Origin: Chrysophaeum taylorii | Taxonomy: Eukaryota > Sar > Pelagophyceae > Pelagomonadales > Pelagomonadaceae | Direction: 5' to 3' | DNA length: 64,000 nt | Assembly: GCA_029834535.1 (NCBI GenBank) | Contig: JAQMWT010000379.1 | Location: 186,001-250,000, forward strand | In this document: piece by piece, positions 1 to 9,383 of the stretch | Position numbering within the stretch: the stretch's first letter is position 1 | Layout of the letters: each line of letters begins with the position of its first letter | The notes under the pieces: model-generated | What the model saw: only the letters and a program-made list of their open reading frames with translations | Databases searched by the model: none | Told to the model about the DNA's origin: nothing | Program-made: the position numbers and the translations under genes

Positions 1-1
1 C

Positions 2-1180
2 GTGCTTAGGACAACAACGACTCTTGAGCCCCAAGCAAACAACGCGGAGCGGTCTGACGATTGCGGACTACTATCTAAGGATGCGTTCGTCGCGGGTGGG
101 GCAAGCCCTGGCGGCGGCGGTCTTCGTGTTTCGCGATCCTCGATCAACAACCGTATCCATTTGACTGCTTCTCGTCGAAGATTGGGGCGCGCGAAGCCGC
201 CATCGCCGTCGATTCGGACGCGAGCTCGCGCGATCGTTACCGAAGCGCTTCCACCTGTACTGGCTATCAGCTCCTCGATGCGACCAGTCATGCCAACGAG
301 ATCGCCAATTGGTGAGACGTATAACCTTGTGTGGGCCGACTGCTTCGACTATCATGGAATCCCGAGCCCCGCGCGCTGGGAATACCAGCTCGACGCGAAC
401 GATTGGATTCACGACGCGCGACACTGCGAGGCACAATGGTACACGGACAAGATCGAGAACGCACGGGTGGCCGATGGCCGACTTCGGATCGTTGCCCGCG
501 CCGAGCAATGTGAAGGCTATGCGTACACGTCGGCAAGACTGCGGACGAAATACAACGGAGATTGGACTTACGGTCGGATCGAAGTCAGAGCGAGGCTCCC
601 ACCGAGTCGGCGCGGCTTGTGGCCAGCAATTTGGATGTTGCCCACCGACGAAGTATACGGCTCGTGGCCTCACAGTGAGCTGTGGCCCTGCTCGCGTTGC
701 CGAGTGACTTGTCTCGCAGGCGGGGAAATCGACATCATGGAGCACGTCGGCTGGCAGGATGATGGTCTCATCCATTCCGCCGCTCACAGCACGAAATATA
801 ACCCACTCGTGGAAGAGCAGCGGTCGACGTCGCTGCTCGTCCCCGATGCGCATGCCTCATTTCACACCTACTGCCTCGATTGGGATGAGCAACGCCTCTT
901 GATTCTCGTCGACAACGAACTCTGCTTGACGGTGGAGAATGATGCCAATGGCGGCATTGGAGGTGTGTGCTTCTTCTTCTCGCTCGCTGTTAGTTGTAAC
1001 GGATCTTGCGGCGGCGCCGCCGCAGGGTGGCCCTATGACCAACGTTTTCACCTGCTCCTCAACCTTGCAATCGGAGGGTGGGGTGGGCAATACGGCATTG
1101 ACGATGAGGCTCTCCCGGCGTGCATGGAGGTCGACTCGGTTCGTGTATTCAAGAAGCGACGAGGGCCTCGGCCAATTTAA
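2..1180 (+). CDS. GH16 beta-glucanase (laminarinase-type), 5' end unresolved
   Basis: This gene encodes a glycoside hydrolase family 16 enzyme, probably an endo-beta-1,3-glucanase acting on laminarin-type glucans. Family homology starts near nt 313 (ETYNLVWADCF) and runs to the stop at 1178–1180. The catalytic signature GEIDIMEHVG contains the nucleophile and acid/base Glu, and the C-terminal WPYDQRFHLLLNLAIGG block is typical of the family. The frame has no stop, but two insertions break the domain and have clean splice borders. Intron 675–719 (45 nt, GTGAGC…CGCAG) restores SWPHSGEIDIME. Intron 963–1025 (63 nt, GTGTGT…CGCAG) restores IGGWPYDQ. Both are multiples of three and so hide in the open frame. 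The first ~100 codons do not look like GH16. An ATG at 81 in another frame starts a hydrophobic signal-like peptide (MRSSRVGQALAAAVFVF) that may be the true first exon. The stop codon lies inside the first unit of the following tandem repeat. Confidence 0.85.
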   Translation: MLRTTTTLEPQANNAERSDDCGLLSKDAFVAGGASPGGGGLRVSRSSINNRIHLTASRRRLGRAKPPSPSIRTRARAIVTEALPPVLAISSSMRPVMPTRSPIGETYNLVWADCFDYHGIPSPARWEYQLDANDWIHDARHCEAQWYTDKIENARVADGRLRIVARAEQCEGYAYTSARLRTKYNGDWTYGRIEVRARLPPSRRGLWPAIWMLPTDEVYGSWPHSELWPCSRCRVTCLAGGEIDIMEHVGWQDDGLIHSAAHSTKYNPLVEEQRSTSLLVPDAHASFHTYCLDWDEQRLLILVDNELCLTVENDANGGIGGVCFFFSLAVSCNGSCGGAAAGWPYDQRFHLLLNLAIGGWGGQYGIDDEALPACMEVDSVRVFKKRRGPRPI

Positions 1181-1403
1181 GCGAACGCAGTAAACTCTGA
1201 CTGATCTCGAGGCTCGGCCAATTTAAGCGAACGCAGTAAACTCTGACTGATCCTCGAGCCTCGGCCAATACAAGCGAACGCAGTAAACTCTGACTGATCT
1301 CGAGGCTCGGCCAATTTAAGCGAACGCAGTAAACTCTGACTGATCCTCGAGCCTCGGCCAATACAAGCGAACGCAGTAAACTCTGACTGATCTCGAGGCT
1401 CGG
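1167..1403. repeat. Tandem repeat with alternating 46/47-bp units (93-bp higher-order period)
   Basis: Units start with CTCGGCCAA at 1167, 1213, 1260, 1306, 1353 and partially at 1399, so spacings alternate 46/47/46/47/46. Two unit types alternate (CCAATTTAAGCG versus CCAATACAAGCG), and the junction alternates between CTCGAGG and CCTCGAGC. The basic repeat therefore spread as a 93-bp dimer. The TAA stop of the GH16 gene is in the first unit. Confidence 0.95.
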
Positions 1404-1818
1404 CACGATTAATCGATGGTTTGTGACTCGACCGGGTGTCCAGAAGTGCCTGGCTTTGAGCATGTGGAGTGGATGAAAGATTCCGCCCAATTTGTAAAAA
1501 TGACAAAGTCTCCAACTTGCAGTGAATAAAAATCCGGTGGTGGTGGTAGAGAAGGAGGTTTTGGCTTGGCGCCCTTATTGATAGCATGGTGGGGGTCTAC
1601 CTTCTTCTCTGCTGCCATGTAGGAGGGACTGGACGTAGGCACGGAAGAAGGAGGCCGAAATAAATCTGAGGATTGTCTGTCTACGAAGGACGAAGGCACG
1701 AATGAATGCATCTATCGCGTAAGAAAAAGAAGCCAATAGATCTTAAGGGATAAGGGGTCAACTTGAGCGCGAAGAAAAGCCGCCGCTATTTTGCCGCCGC
1801 TGGATAATACTACAACTA
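1404..1818. other. Intergenic stretch without supported gene
   Basis: Lower-GC sequence. A proline-rich frame of about 100 codons on the minus strand (1409–1711) has no family resemblance and I do not call it. It probably carries the 3' untranslated ends of the two convergent genes. Confidence 0.5.
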
Positions 1819-3332
1819 CTAAAAGTCGCAGGAGCAGCTGTACATGTCGAGCTGTCGGAGGTGCTTCTTCCTCCGGCGGTAGTAGGTGGAGGAGGGCGTG
1901 CAGTCGTCGCAGGCGGCGGTCTCGAGGACCATGTTTGGGAGACGCATGTTGCCTTGGAGCCTGCGTTCTTCGAGGATGACGCGGTCGATGATGGGCGTGG
2001 CAAAGTCGTAGGCGTGCGTGAAGCGGTCGGCCGTGTCTTGGCCAGCCGCAAAGGCAGCTTTAGCTCGGTTGGCGTCGTTAGTGTCGATCTGCGAGAGAGG
2101 TGAAACGCACGCGAAGATGTGCGAGACTTACGGCACAGATTTCGAGGGCGTCGAGGGCGGCGACGAAGTCGCTGCGGGATATCTTGTTGGTCTCGATCCA
2201 GTCCTTGGCGGCGAGGATCCAGAGTATGTCGCCGTTAACAACAGGGCCAAGCGCGGAGCCTCTGGCGGCGGCCTTGCGGTTGAAGGCGTTGACGCGGCGT
2301 ACGGCTTTCGCGGTCGACATTCCTAATTGATTTTCGGTGTCGAGGACTTGTTGGACCCACTCGACCTCTCTATCGTCGAGCGTGCGGCCGATGACGTCGG
2401 CGTTCCGGTTGAAGAAATGGCGGAGGCGAGGGAACGTGCGATCGCGGGCGCCAACGTGGTTAGTACCGGCGAGTCGTTTGAATATTCTTTTGACTTCGTC
2501 GGGGGCGAGGTTGACGCCGCGGGTCTTGAAGGCGCGGTCGATGTCCGAAACGACGACGCCGGGGATTGTCAAGTCTCGCTCGTGCTTCTTCCGCTCGTCC
2601 TCGACTTCCTTTTGCTCTTCGATCTCGGCTTGCTGCTTCATCGTCCTTCCGCGCAGGATCGCGTCTTGCATCATCTCCTGCCGAACTTTCGGGGACCGCA
2701 TATTCTGCCGCGCGTGCTCCTTGGCGATTTCGATCCGTTCGTCGAGGGTCTGTTGCCGCAGGTGCTGATCCGTGATCTCCTCGTAGATCCGACAAAACAG
2801 CTCGATCCGCGCCTTAGAGAGCTTTTCAGATTTCGGGTCTAAGAACTCGTCGAATCCGTGCTCCGACCCAAGGTCGACCGAGTCCATCGTCGCCTGCGTG
2901 AACAACCCCTTGTGCTTGTTCGCCCCATGCAGCATCTCTTTCTTGCCTAAAACGGTCTTTTTCAACAACAGTTACGACGACACGGATGAGTGACTCGCGT
3001 TGTTCGGTCGCCGACGCCAGTATGTCCTCGTACGCGTAACTCTCGCGAAGCTGCTGGAGCCTTCGCCGAATACCCTTCGCCTTGATCGCCTCGACCGCCG
3101 ACAGTTCCTCGTCCACCGACTCGAGGCCGTCGCTGTCATTTCGATACACGCTCTTCGCGCGGTCGCTTGATGTCGGCCCATCCGTATACACCTCCTCCGA
3201 GTCGATCGGACCCGTCTTCGTGTTGCGGTTCCGCATTAAACTCAACTTGAACAAGGCGAACTGCCGGGAGTCGGTCCGCGGCGCGGCCTCCTCCGCCGCT
3301 ACACCAGACGGCGGCGACGATGCTGCTGACAT
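1819..3332 (-). CDS. Charged helical protein of unknown function, three exons
   Basis: I reconstruct a 477-aa protein from exons 3332–2986, 2948–2132 and 2088–1819; the summed length is divisible by three. Intron 1 (2949–2985, 37 nt, GTGTCG…TTTTAG) joins ESLIR to KKEML. Intron 2 (2089–2131, 43 nt, GTAAGT…TCGCAG) joins LEICA to IDTND. The N-terminus (MSAASSPP) is low complexity, the centre is strongly charged and helical (EIEEQKEVEDERKKHERD), and the C-terminus is Cys- and Arg-rich (TAACDDCTPSSTYYRRRKK, ending SCSCDF). I recognise no domain. The ATG at 3332 lies 96 bp from the ATG of the divergently transcribed BTB gene, so the two may share a promoter. Confidence 0.7.
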
Positions 3333-3428
3333 TCTTTTTTTTGAGGAAATTCGTTTCCCTTCTTTTCTACAACGTACCTAATGTTATAGGTAGCGAATAA
3401 CCTCATTTAAGAGGAGGAAGGGTAAGAG

Positions 3429-4037
3429 ATGCAAGCGATCATCACCGAGACGGGACTCGTCGTCGACGTCGGTAGGTCTGAATCGACATGTGCCACGGCA
3501 TAAAAAAACTCCCAGGCGGCACGGTGTACAAATGTACGGCAGCAACCCTTGCGCGCAGCCCGCGACTCGCGCCCTTCGCCGAGGGCCGGTCCTCGGTGTT
3601 TATTGATCGCGACGGCGAACCGCGCGTGCACCAGGGTGATGACACGCGTTGACGTCTTTCCGCAGGTTTCGCTACATCCTGAGCTACCTGCGCACCGGCG
3701 AACTCGAAATGCCTCCGTGTGTCGCTCGCTCATCCTTTCGTGACCTCGCCGCCTTAGAACGCCCCTCGAATGTCAACGCCTTCTGCGCGAAGCGAGATTC
3801 TACGAGTTGGACGCGGTCGTCAGCGAGATCGAGAACCATCTCGCGCCTCGAGACCCAATTCCCTGGTGGCGCCGGGCGCGCGTATTTGTCTATGACCACT
3901 ATCTCAAAGCTGTCGGCGCCCTCCTCGCCAAGTGGCTCTTCAATCAACTCAAAAAGTATCTAAAAACCCTCACAACCGTCGGTCACAACACCCACAACAA
4001 ACACCCCGCGCCTGCTAACACCACAACCTCGTCGTAG
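3429..4037 (+). CDS. BTB/T1-domain protein (KCTD-like), four exons
   Basis: Four exons (3429–3471, 3516–3621, 3666–3716, 3758–4037) splice to 480 nt, 159 aa. The product carries a potassium-channel-type tetramerisation (T1/BTB) domain: VDVGGTVYKCTAATL, then FIDRDGEPFRYILSYLRTGEL, then LLREARFYELDAVV, all in KCTD order. Such proteins usually oligomerise and often act as Cullin-3 adaptors. The C-terminus has a basic, Trp-rich segment (IPWWRRARVFVYDHYLK) and a hydrophobic helix that might associate with membranes. Introns are 3472–3515 (44 nt, GTAGGT…CCCAG), 3622–3665 (44 nt) and 3717–3757 (41 nt, GTGTGT…TTAG). Only a GC–AG boundary (GCGCGT…CGCAG) keeps the frame and the family consensus at intron 2. 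Confidence 0.82.
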
Positions 4038-4650
4038 AGGAGCACCAGCGTGCCGTGCTGCGTATAACAGGTGTCTTCCACAGCTGCCCAGACCACCACC
4101 CGCTGCACGACTAAACTTGGCGGTCTGCGGCGGAGCGCATTCTCCTTAACCTGCGCATGTCACCGCTGCCGACCCCATGTCGTTTGGGGAAATGCAAAGT
4201 CTTTATCGTCGGTTCAGTGATGACGCGCACTCAGAACCACGCACCCTCGTCTGGCAGTTCTTGTTAAAGTCTTCTTGCCGGCCGGCCGCGAGAAGGGTGC
4301 TGCTGCTGGATACGACGCGCGACTCTTTTCGGTTCCGCTGCTATCGCTTCATAATAAATGCCCGCCGCATCGGCTGCTGCTATATATATAATACGCTGAG
4401 TGATGCTTGCCGTCCGCCAAAGTAGCATTCATTCTTCTTCCGTTTTCGCCTCGCCTCGCCTCGCTACGAGTGTGCTGCTGCACGGCGTCTTTCCGCCCGT
4501 CCATGAACACCGGCGTGTCCCTTCCTACTATAAGACACCGTGCTCGACCGTACATAGGTGTAGATCTCTGTCATCTCTCAGCCAGTGCGGGAACAACTCA
4601 ACCTTCGGGTACCACATTTCTTTCTTTGCTAGGCCCTCGTTAAGCCGACA
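4038..4650. other. No supported gene
   Basis: Short frames occur on both strands but none shows a domain or splice-consistent extension. A short TA-rich run (ATATATATAATA) sits near 4383. Confidence 0.5.
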
Positions 4651-4659
4651 ATTCGCCGG

Positions 4660-5033
4660 ATTAAGCAAGAAGAGCGTAAGCGAAATCGACGGTAGTTGTC
4701 GCCGCCTTAAGAAGGCCCCATGGAGAAGAAGGCCGAGGCCGACAAGATAGTCCAAGTCGACGCGGCCGAGGCCGACGCGGGGAGCAAGTACTCGTCCGGG
4801 GTCGGGGTCGCGCGCCAGCGCCAGGCGATCGTCGGCGGCCTTCGCGACTCGATTCTCGAATTTTCTCGCGGGATTCGCGGCACCAACCCAACTAAGGACG
4901 TCATGGGCCTCCTGTAGTATTTCAACATGCTTAAGGAGTCGGCGCCACCAATTCGAACACCCCACCAACTGCCGTCGTGGACCTCCATGCCGCCCTCAAG
5001 ACCAACATCCGCATCAACGTCGACGCGGCCTAA
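4660..5033 (+). pseudogene. Decayed 3' part of an SPFH/HIR (flotillin–stomatin superfamily) gene
   Basis: The translation matches the C-terminal half of hypersensitive-induced-response/SPFH proteins: [12 protein letters not shown], then [17 protein letters not shown], then TKDVMGLL and YFNMLKE. These proteins scaffold membrane microdomains. The copy is broken. A frame change near 4715 separates [13 protein letters not shown] from MEKKAEADK with no splice signals. A TAG at 4915–4917 stands where the family usually has Gln before YF (a one-base change from CAG). A missing base near 4944 shifts the final segment, which then runs in another frame to a TAA at 5031–5033. The N-terminal SPFH domain is not visible upstream. 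TAG acts as a normal stop in neighbouring genes, so codon reassignment is unlikely. Confidence 0.75.
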
Positions 5034-5121
5034 AATGGCAACAGCCAAGAACGTCCGTTTTCTCTTGTATGAGCATTCAGTTGTGCGCCGCCTCCTTTTT
5101 TCCCTTTCGAACAAACGAACA

Positions 5122-5793
5122 CTATAGGTTCTCCATCACCACGGTCGCGTTGAGAAAGGAGGGTTGGCGGCTCGCCGCCCCGCCGTTGTCGTCGTCGGGG
5201 AGGACATTGAGAAGTCTCCTGGCATACTCGGCGATGAAAATGTTGAGAATTATGGTAAGGAGCGCGGCGGCGATACCCTCGATCACCATCTCGATAAACT
5301 CGGGGTCGTCTTGAGGTGGCCTCGTCGCTTGCGCGGCAACATAGACGGCGAGGTAAGTCCCTCGGACAACGCTCGATAAAATATACCACGCGCGAAAGAG
5401 CTGCATGTACCGCCACCCACACGCGCACGTCGCGTTTCTGCTCTCGACCGCGTGCACGCCTGCCTTGAGGAAGACCGCGCCAATAACAAGCGTTAGAACC
5501 ACGTCGATAAGCTCGTCCACGAGCTTGTCGTACCTCGAGTACGACATCATCAGCACGAAGATCCCGACGGCAACCAGGGCTTGGATGCCGTACCCTATAG
5601 TCGCGAGACGAAGGACTGTTCTCGAGAGACGATGGATCTCGGGATTTTCGGTAGCGTGATATCCGGACCGCACAATGCACCATCGCAGCGAAAATGTCAC
5701 GTCATCGTGCCCGCAGTAGTCCCCCCACGGATCGGTCAGGGCGTCCGTGGACAACTTGGACGCGAGCATCAAATCAGAATCAACGGAATCCAA
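5122..5793 (-). CDS. Four-pass integral membrane protein, unknown function
   Basis: The uninterrupted 223-codon frame encodes four hydrophobic helices at about residues 63–85, 95–116, 131–153 and 167–190. The N-terminus of about 60 residues is hydrophilic and the short C-terminus is acidic then polar (VLPDDDNGGAASRQ). A Cys-containing loop (ATCACGWRYM, 121–130) lies between helices 2 and 3. The helix spacing is regular, and Arg/Lys residues flank the helices (RYDK, RRLL). I recognise no family. The gene runs towards the SPFH relic, with about 90 bp between the ends. Confidence 0.65.
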   Translation of the reverse strand: MDSVDSDLMLASKLSTDALTDPWGDYCGHDDVTFSLRWCIVRSGYHATENPEIHRLSRTVLRLATIGYGIQALVAVGIFVLMMSYSRYDKLVDELIDVVLTLVIGAVFLKAGVHAVESRNATCACGWRYMQLFRAWYILSSVVRGTYLAVYVAAQATRPPQDDPEFIEMVIEGIAAALLTIILNIFIAEYARRLLNVLPDDDNGGAASRQPSFLNATVVMENL

Positions 5794-5975
5794 GAACGCT
5801 TTCGACGCTATCTCTGACTGAAACCCTCCGCGACAACAACATCAACAACACGGTGCGCTTCCTCGGAGTGTTAACTGCTGCCCTCTGGTCCCCCGGCCGC
5901 ACCTCGTCCCACTGCGAACGTTCCGGCTTCGCCTCGGCTCGCTCGGGAGGCGACCATGTGCCAACCTACGAAGGA

Positions 5976-6638
5976 TTCATGAGCCACCACCTGGCAACCA
6001 GCTAACGTCTTGACATCGTTTGAGTGATCGAGGCCGACCGCGATGAGCACGATGCGGCGCTGTGCGAGGGAGGAGTTGTGCCGGCCGTAGTTTTGCGAGC
6101 GGACGGCTGGAGCGACGACGCCGGCAAAGGCGCCGAAGACTTCGTACTCGGCAGGGAAGCTGGTCTCGCGAAAGGTGGTGACGACGGGGTGGTGGGCCAT
6201 GTTGTCGTGCTAGACGGTTATGGACGATTCGCGTTTGGCGAGGCAGTCCTGAGTGAGAAGATAGCGACGGTTGGAGTCGAAGGAAAAGTTGGAACCGTAC
6301 CTGCTGAGGCGCCTGCGCGACGGAAATGGATATCCAAAATATTGGGCCCGCTAGAAGCGGTCGAGACACAAAAGCGACGGGCGAGGTTTGGAGCTGATGA
6401 AGTTTTTTGCCTAGACTACATCCTGTGTGGACGTCTGCTTCATGGAGTTGGCTTCCACTCTGAAAAACTTGGCCAGACTGTTTTTCGTGAAGAAGGTTTC
6501 GTCTTCGAAAAAATCGTGCGGGATGAAGGACACTGTTTTAATGTTCTGAAGATCTGCTGTTCTCGCCCCTCCGCGTCTCGGTGCATAATGTCCAGGAGCA
6601 ATAACGGGTGGGTACGTCACATACCCCACAATCTTCAC
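5976..6638 (-). pseudogene. Possible decayed or multi-exon gene, unidentified
   Basis: Reading from right to left, a 75-codon frame starts MKIVGYVTYPP (6638) and stops at 6411. A second frame contains NFSFDSNRRYLL, then a TAG at 6212–6210, then NMAHHPVVTTFRETSFPAEYEVFGAF and further plausible sequence to about 6000. The composition looks protein-like on both sides of the TAG. I could not find convincing splice sites joining the parts and recognise no family. It may be a pseudogene or a gene with introns I cannot place. Confidence 0.25.
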
Positions 6639-7084
6639 AGCCGCTCCGCACGCTGTCTCCTTGAAGTGCTGTCTCCAGCCTTCCCCTTTTTAACAGTCGC
6701 CAATAACACACCCACCTTCGGACGCCATGGTCGAGTCATCAACATTTTGCGGCAATTTGCAAACATCTTATAGTAATATAGGACCAAAGCACTTACTTCC
6801 CGAATCTTCTTCAGACACGGGTGTTTCGTCAGCGTCGATGACGCAGTGCTTGGTGTGAATCGTGTCTTTGGCCGGCGTCGCCGCTCGTTTTTGCAATCGT
6901 GGCACCGGAAGCGCTGCAGTCTGGCGCGAGCACCGAGCTCCTTTTCGCACCAGAACAACAAGAGTGTGCAGTCGAAACTCGTGTTCTTCCTCTCGTGTAG
7001 CTCAACCAGAGCTTGTTTCTGAAGTCATAATGGTCGACGACGCGTGTCTCGTCGCGCGGGCTGCAAGTCATACCCATCCCGTCG

Positions 7085-8790
7085 GATAAGCTATGCGGGC
7101 GTCGTGCAAGTTCGAAGACGACTTCACCACGCAGATAAAAGCATTCCAGAGCTACTCGCTCGACGTTGTGAATAACGCGACGCTTGCGGCGAAGACGGTC
7201 ACAGCCCGTCGGTAACAGTGACACGTTCGAGCCGGTCGATACAGGGCCGTAAACATAACCATTCAAATCTCACGCAACTTTCAGAATAACGGACGGAGCT
7301 CATTGGCGGCGCACCAGCTGAAATTCAAGACAACCTTGAGTTCAAGACGGGCATCGTTTTGGAAGCGAAGAACTTCTCGGCGTGGTACGATTGGAGAGCG
7401 ATTGAGATTTTCGCGCTTCAGATCCGGACCTCGGAGAACATGGTGATCGTGGACTAGGATGTTGACGGCATCTATTTTCCATTTTCATTGTTTTTGTCCC
7501 AGTCAGTCATACCGACTCTCTTGACGAACATACATCCCAAGCAGCCAAAAGCAAAGGCATGACCCTCGTTGTCATTAAAGGAGCGAGACCAATCAGGATT
7601 ATTCGAGACGAGAATGGACGAGAAACTTCACCCTAAGTATGATCCCCTCGTTAGCTCAAGTTACCGTCGCCCTGCACCTCAGCTTCGTCGATGTTTTCAT
7701 CGTTGCAGCAACCGACTACGAATATGAAAAACAATGGCGCCTTGCAACTCCATGCGGACGACTGCGATCTCATACTTTCAAGGCTGTCCACATCCAATGC
7801 CCGCGCCCTCATCTTCGATCGTCATCACAGAGCCGACGCTGTTACCTTCCACGATTCATGGCCCCAACCCCACCTCGTAACTGTCTGCCGTCCCGAAGAC
7901 GGAGTCAACGATGTCTCCATCAAAAGTTCCGGCAATAGACATGCTTTCTCGATTATCACCTTTCCTTATCCAATACCATCGCATTCCTGCATTCCGGTGG
8001 CGGAAGCCGCTTTGTCACCCTTGGCCATTCCCGCCCCGCCGACTTCATCCCCTTTCAGCATGCCCGAGCCTCGTCGACAATCCTAATTGCAGTTCGGACA
8101 CCATCGCTCCATCCGGTGCCCCAAGTTTCCCGATCTTGGAGCCGACATTCATCATCAGCAGTTCCAGTTCCCAACCCTACTTCTTCGCGGTCAGCAGTCC
8201 CTATTTCTCGTCCAAGGCCGTCACCATCTGCAGTTCCGATGCCCACATCCCCACCTTCCGCCATTCCAATCTCAGAGCCGACACTGTTCCCATCAGCATA
8301 TTATCCATTCTCGATCTGATCCCACCTCACCTCTTCGCCGTCAGCAGTGCCCACGTGTGTCCCTACTTCGCTACCTAGGGTACCGTCGATGGTTCCCACC
8401 CCATCTAGCCGACGCCGGCGATTCCAGCAGTTACGGTGCCCGATACAGCCTCGTCGCCGTCGTTCGTCCGGATCGCAGGGCCCACCCCACTACCAATGTC
8501 AGCTGCACCCTCGCCGACGGCAGTCCCGATCCTGTAGCCGACGCCGTCACCCTCTGCCGTTCGATCGCCCGGTCCTTCATTTTCACTGTCAGGCGCACAA
8601 GTCCCAGAACTGACACCGTCGCCAATCCGCAGCTCCGGTGTCTGACCCTACTTTCTTCACCGTCGACTGTCCAGATCTCAGAGTCGATGCCATCGTCGTC
8701 AGAAGTTCCAGTGCCCGAGCCGTCGCCATCCGTAGTTCCGATTCCTGTGCACGTCCTCACTATCGGCCTTCCCAATCCCAGAGGCCGGAC
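7085..8790 (+). pseudogene. Degenerate duplicate of the downstream secreted Ser/Pro-rich protein gene
   Basis: Nucleotides 7108–7770 align by eye with 11208–11870 of the intact gene. Shared words include GCATTCCAGA, GGTACGATTGGA, TTCGCGCTTCAGATCCGGA, AGGATGTTGACGGCATCT and ACCAATCAGGATTATTCGAG. The copy carries in-frame stops (for example GTGGACTAGGATGTT where the gene has GTCGACCAGGATGTT), small indels and a divergent insertion near 7480–7550. From about 7880 to 8790 it decays through the Pro/Ser repeat region (SPSAVP-like units still readable in shifting frames). A shorter match near 7035 (GTCTCGTCGCG) resembles exon 2 of the intact gene (about 9606). The FENL repeats and C-terminal domains are absent. 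Confidence 0.85.
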
Positions 8791-9120
8791 AGTTTATAAT
8801 TTGCCACAACGGGTCTCCCCAGTCCAACTCGGCGGCGACACAGGATGCCATCTCTCCAGTGGGCACTTCGCGCTTCCGCACTCACCGCGTCTGCTCCGCA
8901 TGCGAATTGATCCTCGCTTTCCCACGTCTAGAAGGTCGTGTGATTGTTTTCATGTTTTACTCGCATCGCCTGCGTTCCTTTGGGGACTCACTATCGAGCG
9001 ACCTGCACCAGTGGCGGTGCGTCGAAGCGACCGACGCCCGGCGGAGGAAGGAGCGCGGACGCCTGGTGACTTTTGCAGTCAGCTAGAGCCCACCAACTGG
9101 CTCAACAACGAAAGCACTTT

Positions 9121-9225
9121 CGGCAAAAAAACGGCAGTTTTTTTTTTCTGGTCTTGTGTCCACCACGAAAGACATTCATTCTACTGGCAAAACGGCAGTT
9201 TTTTGTTTCTGTTCTTGCGTCTACA
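9121..9225. repeat. Imperfect direct repeat upstream of the secreted-protein gene
   Basis: Two copies of about 42 bp start near 9121 and 9185. Both read GGCAAAA…CGGCAGTTTTTT…TCTG.TCTTG.GTC.AC, and they differ in the lengths of their A and T runs. They lie 160–260 bp before the start codon at 9384 and could be promoter or 5' flanking elements; that role is a guess. Confidence 0.7.
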
Positions 9226-9383
9226 GTAAGCAAGAGTCTTGTAGGGACATGAACCAACTAACGGCAACATGAAGTAGATACCATTAGATCTTCGGAACTT
9301 GACATAGTAGTCCCACAAGGTGATCTTGGACGCGCTCGCAATAAAGGTTTGTGCTTCGACTCGCTCGCTACATCGCCGCTCAG

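Noticed and set aside
1409-1711. 100-codon proline-rich minus-strand frame
   Set aside because: No family, no splice extension, overlaps a likely 3' UTR; not enough evidence.
4912-6212. TAG = Gln codon reassignment, suggested by TAG at Gln-like positions near 4915 and 6210
   Set aside because: Well-supported genes here end in TAG (BTB gene, SEC14 gene, the 477-aa gene, the secreted protein), and the first relic also has frameshifts, so ordinary pseudogene decay is simpler.
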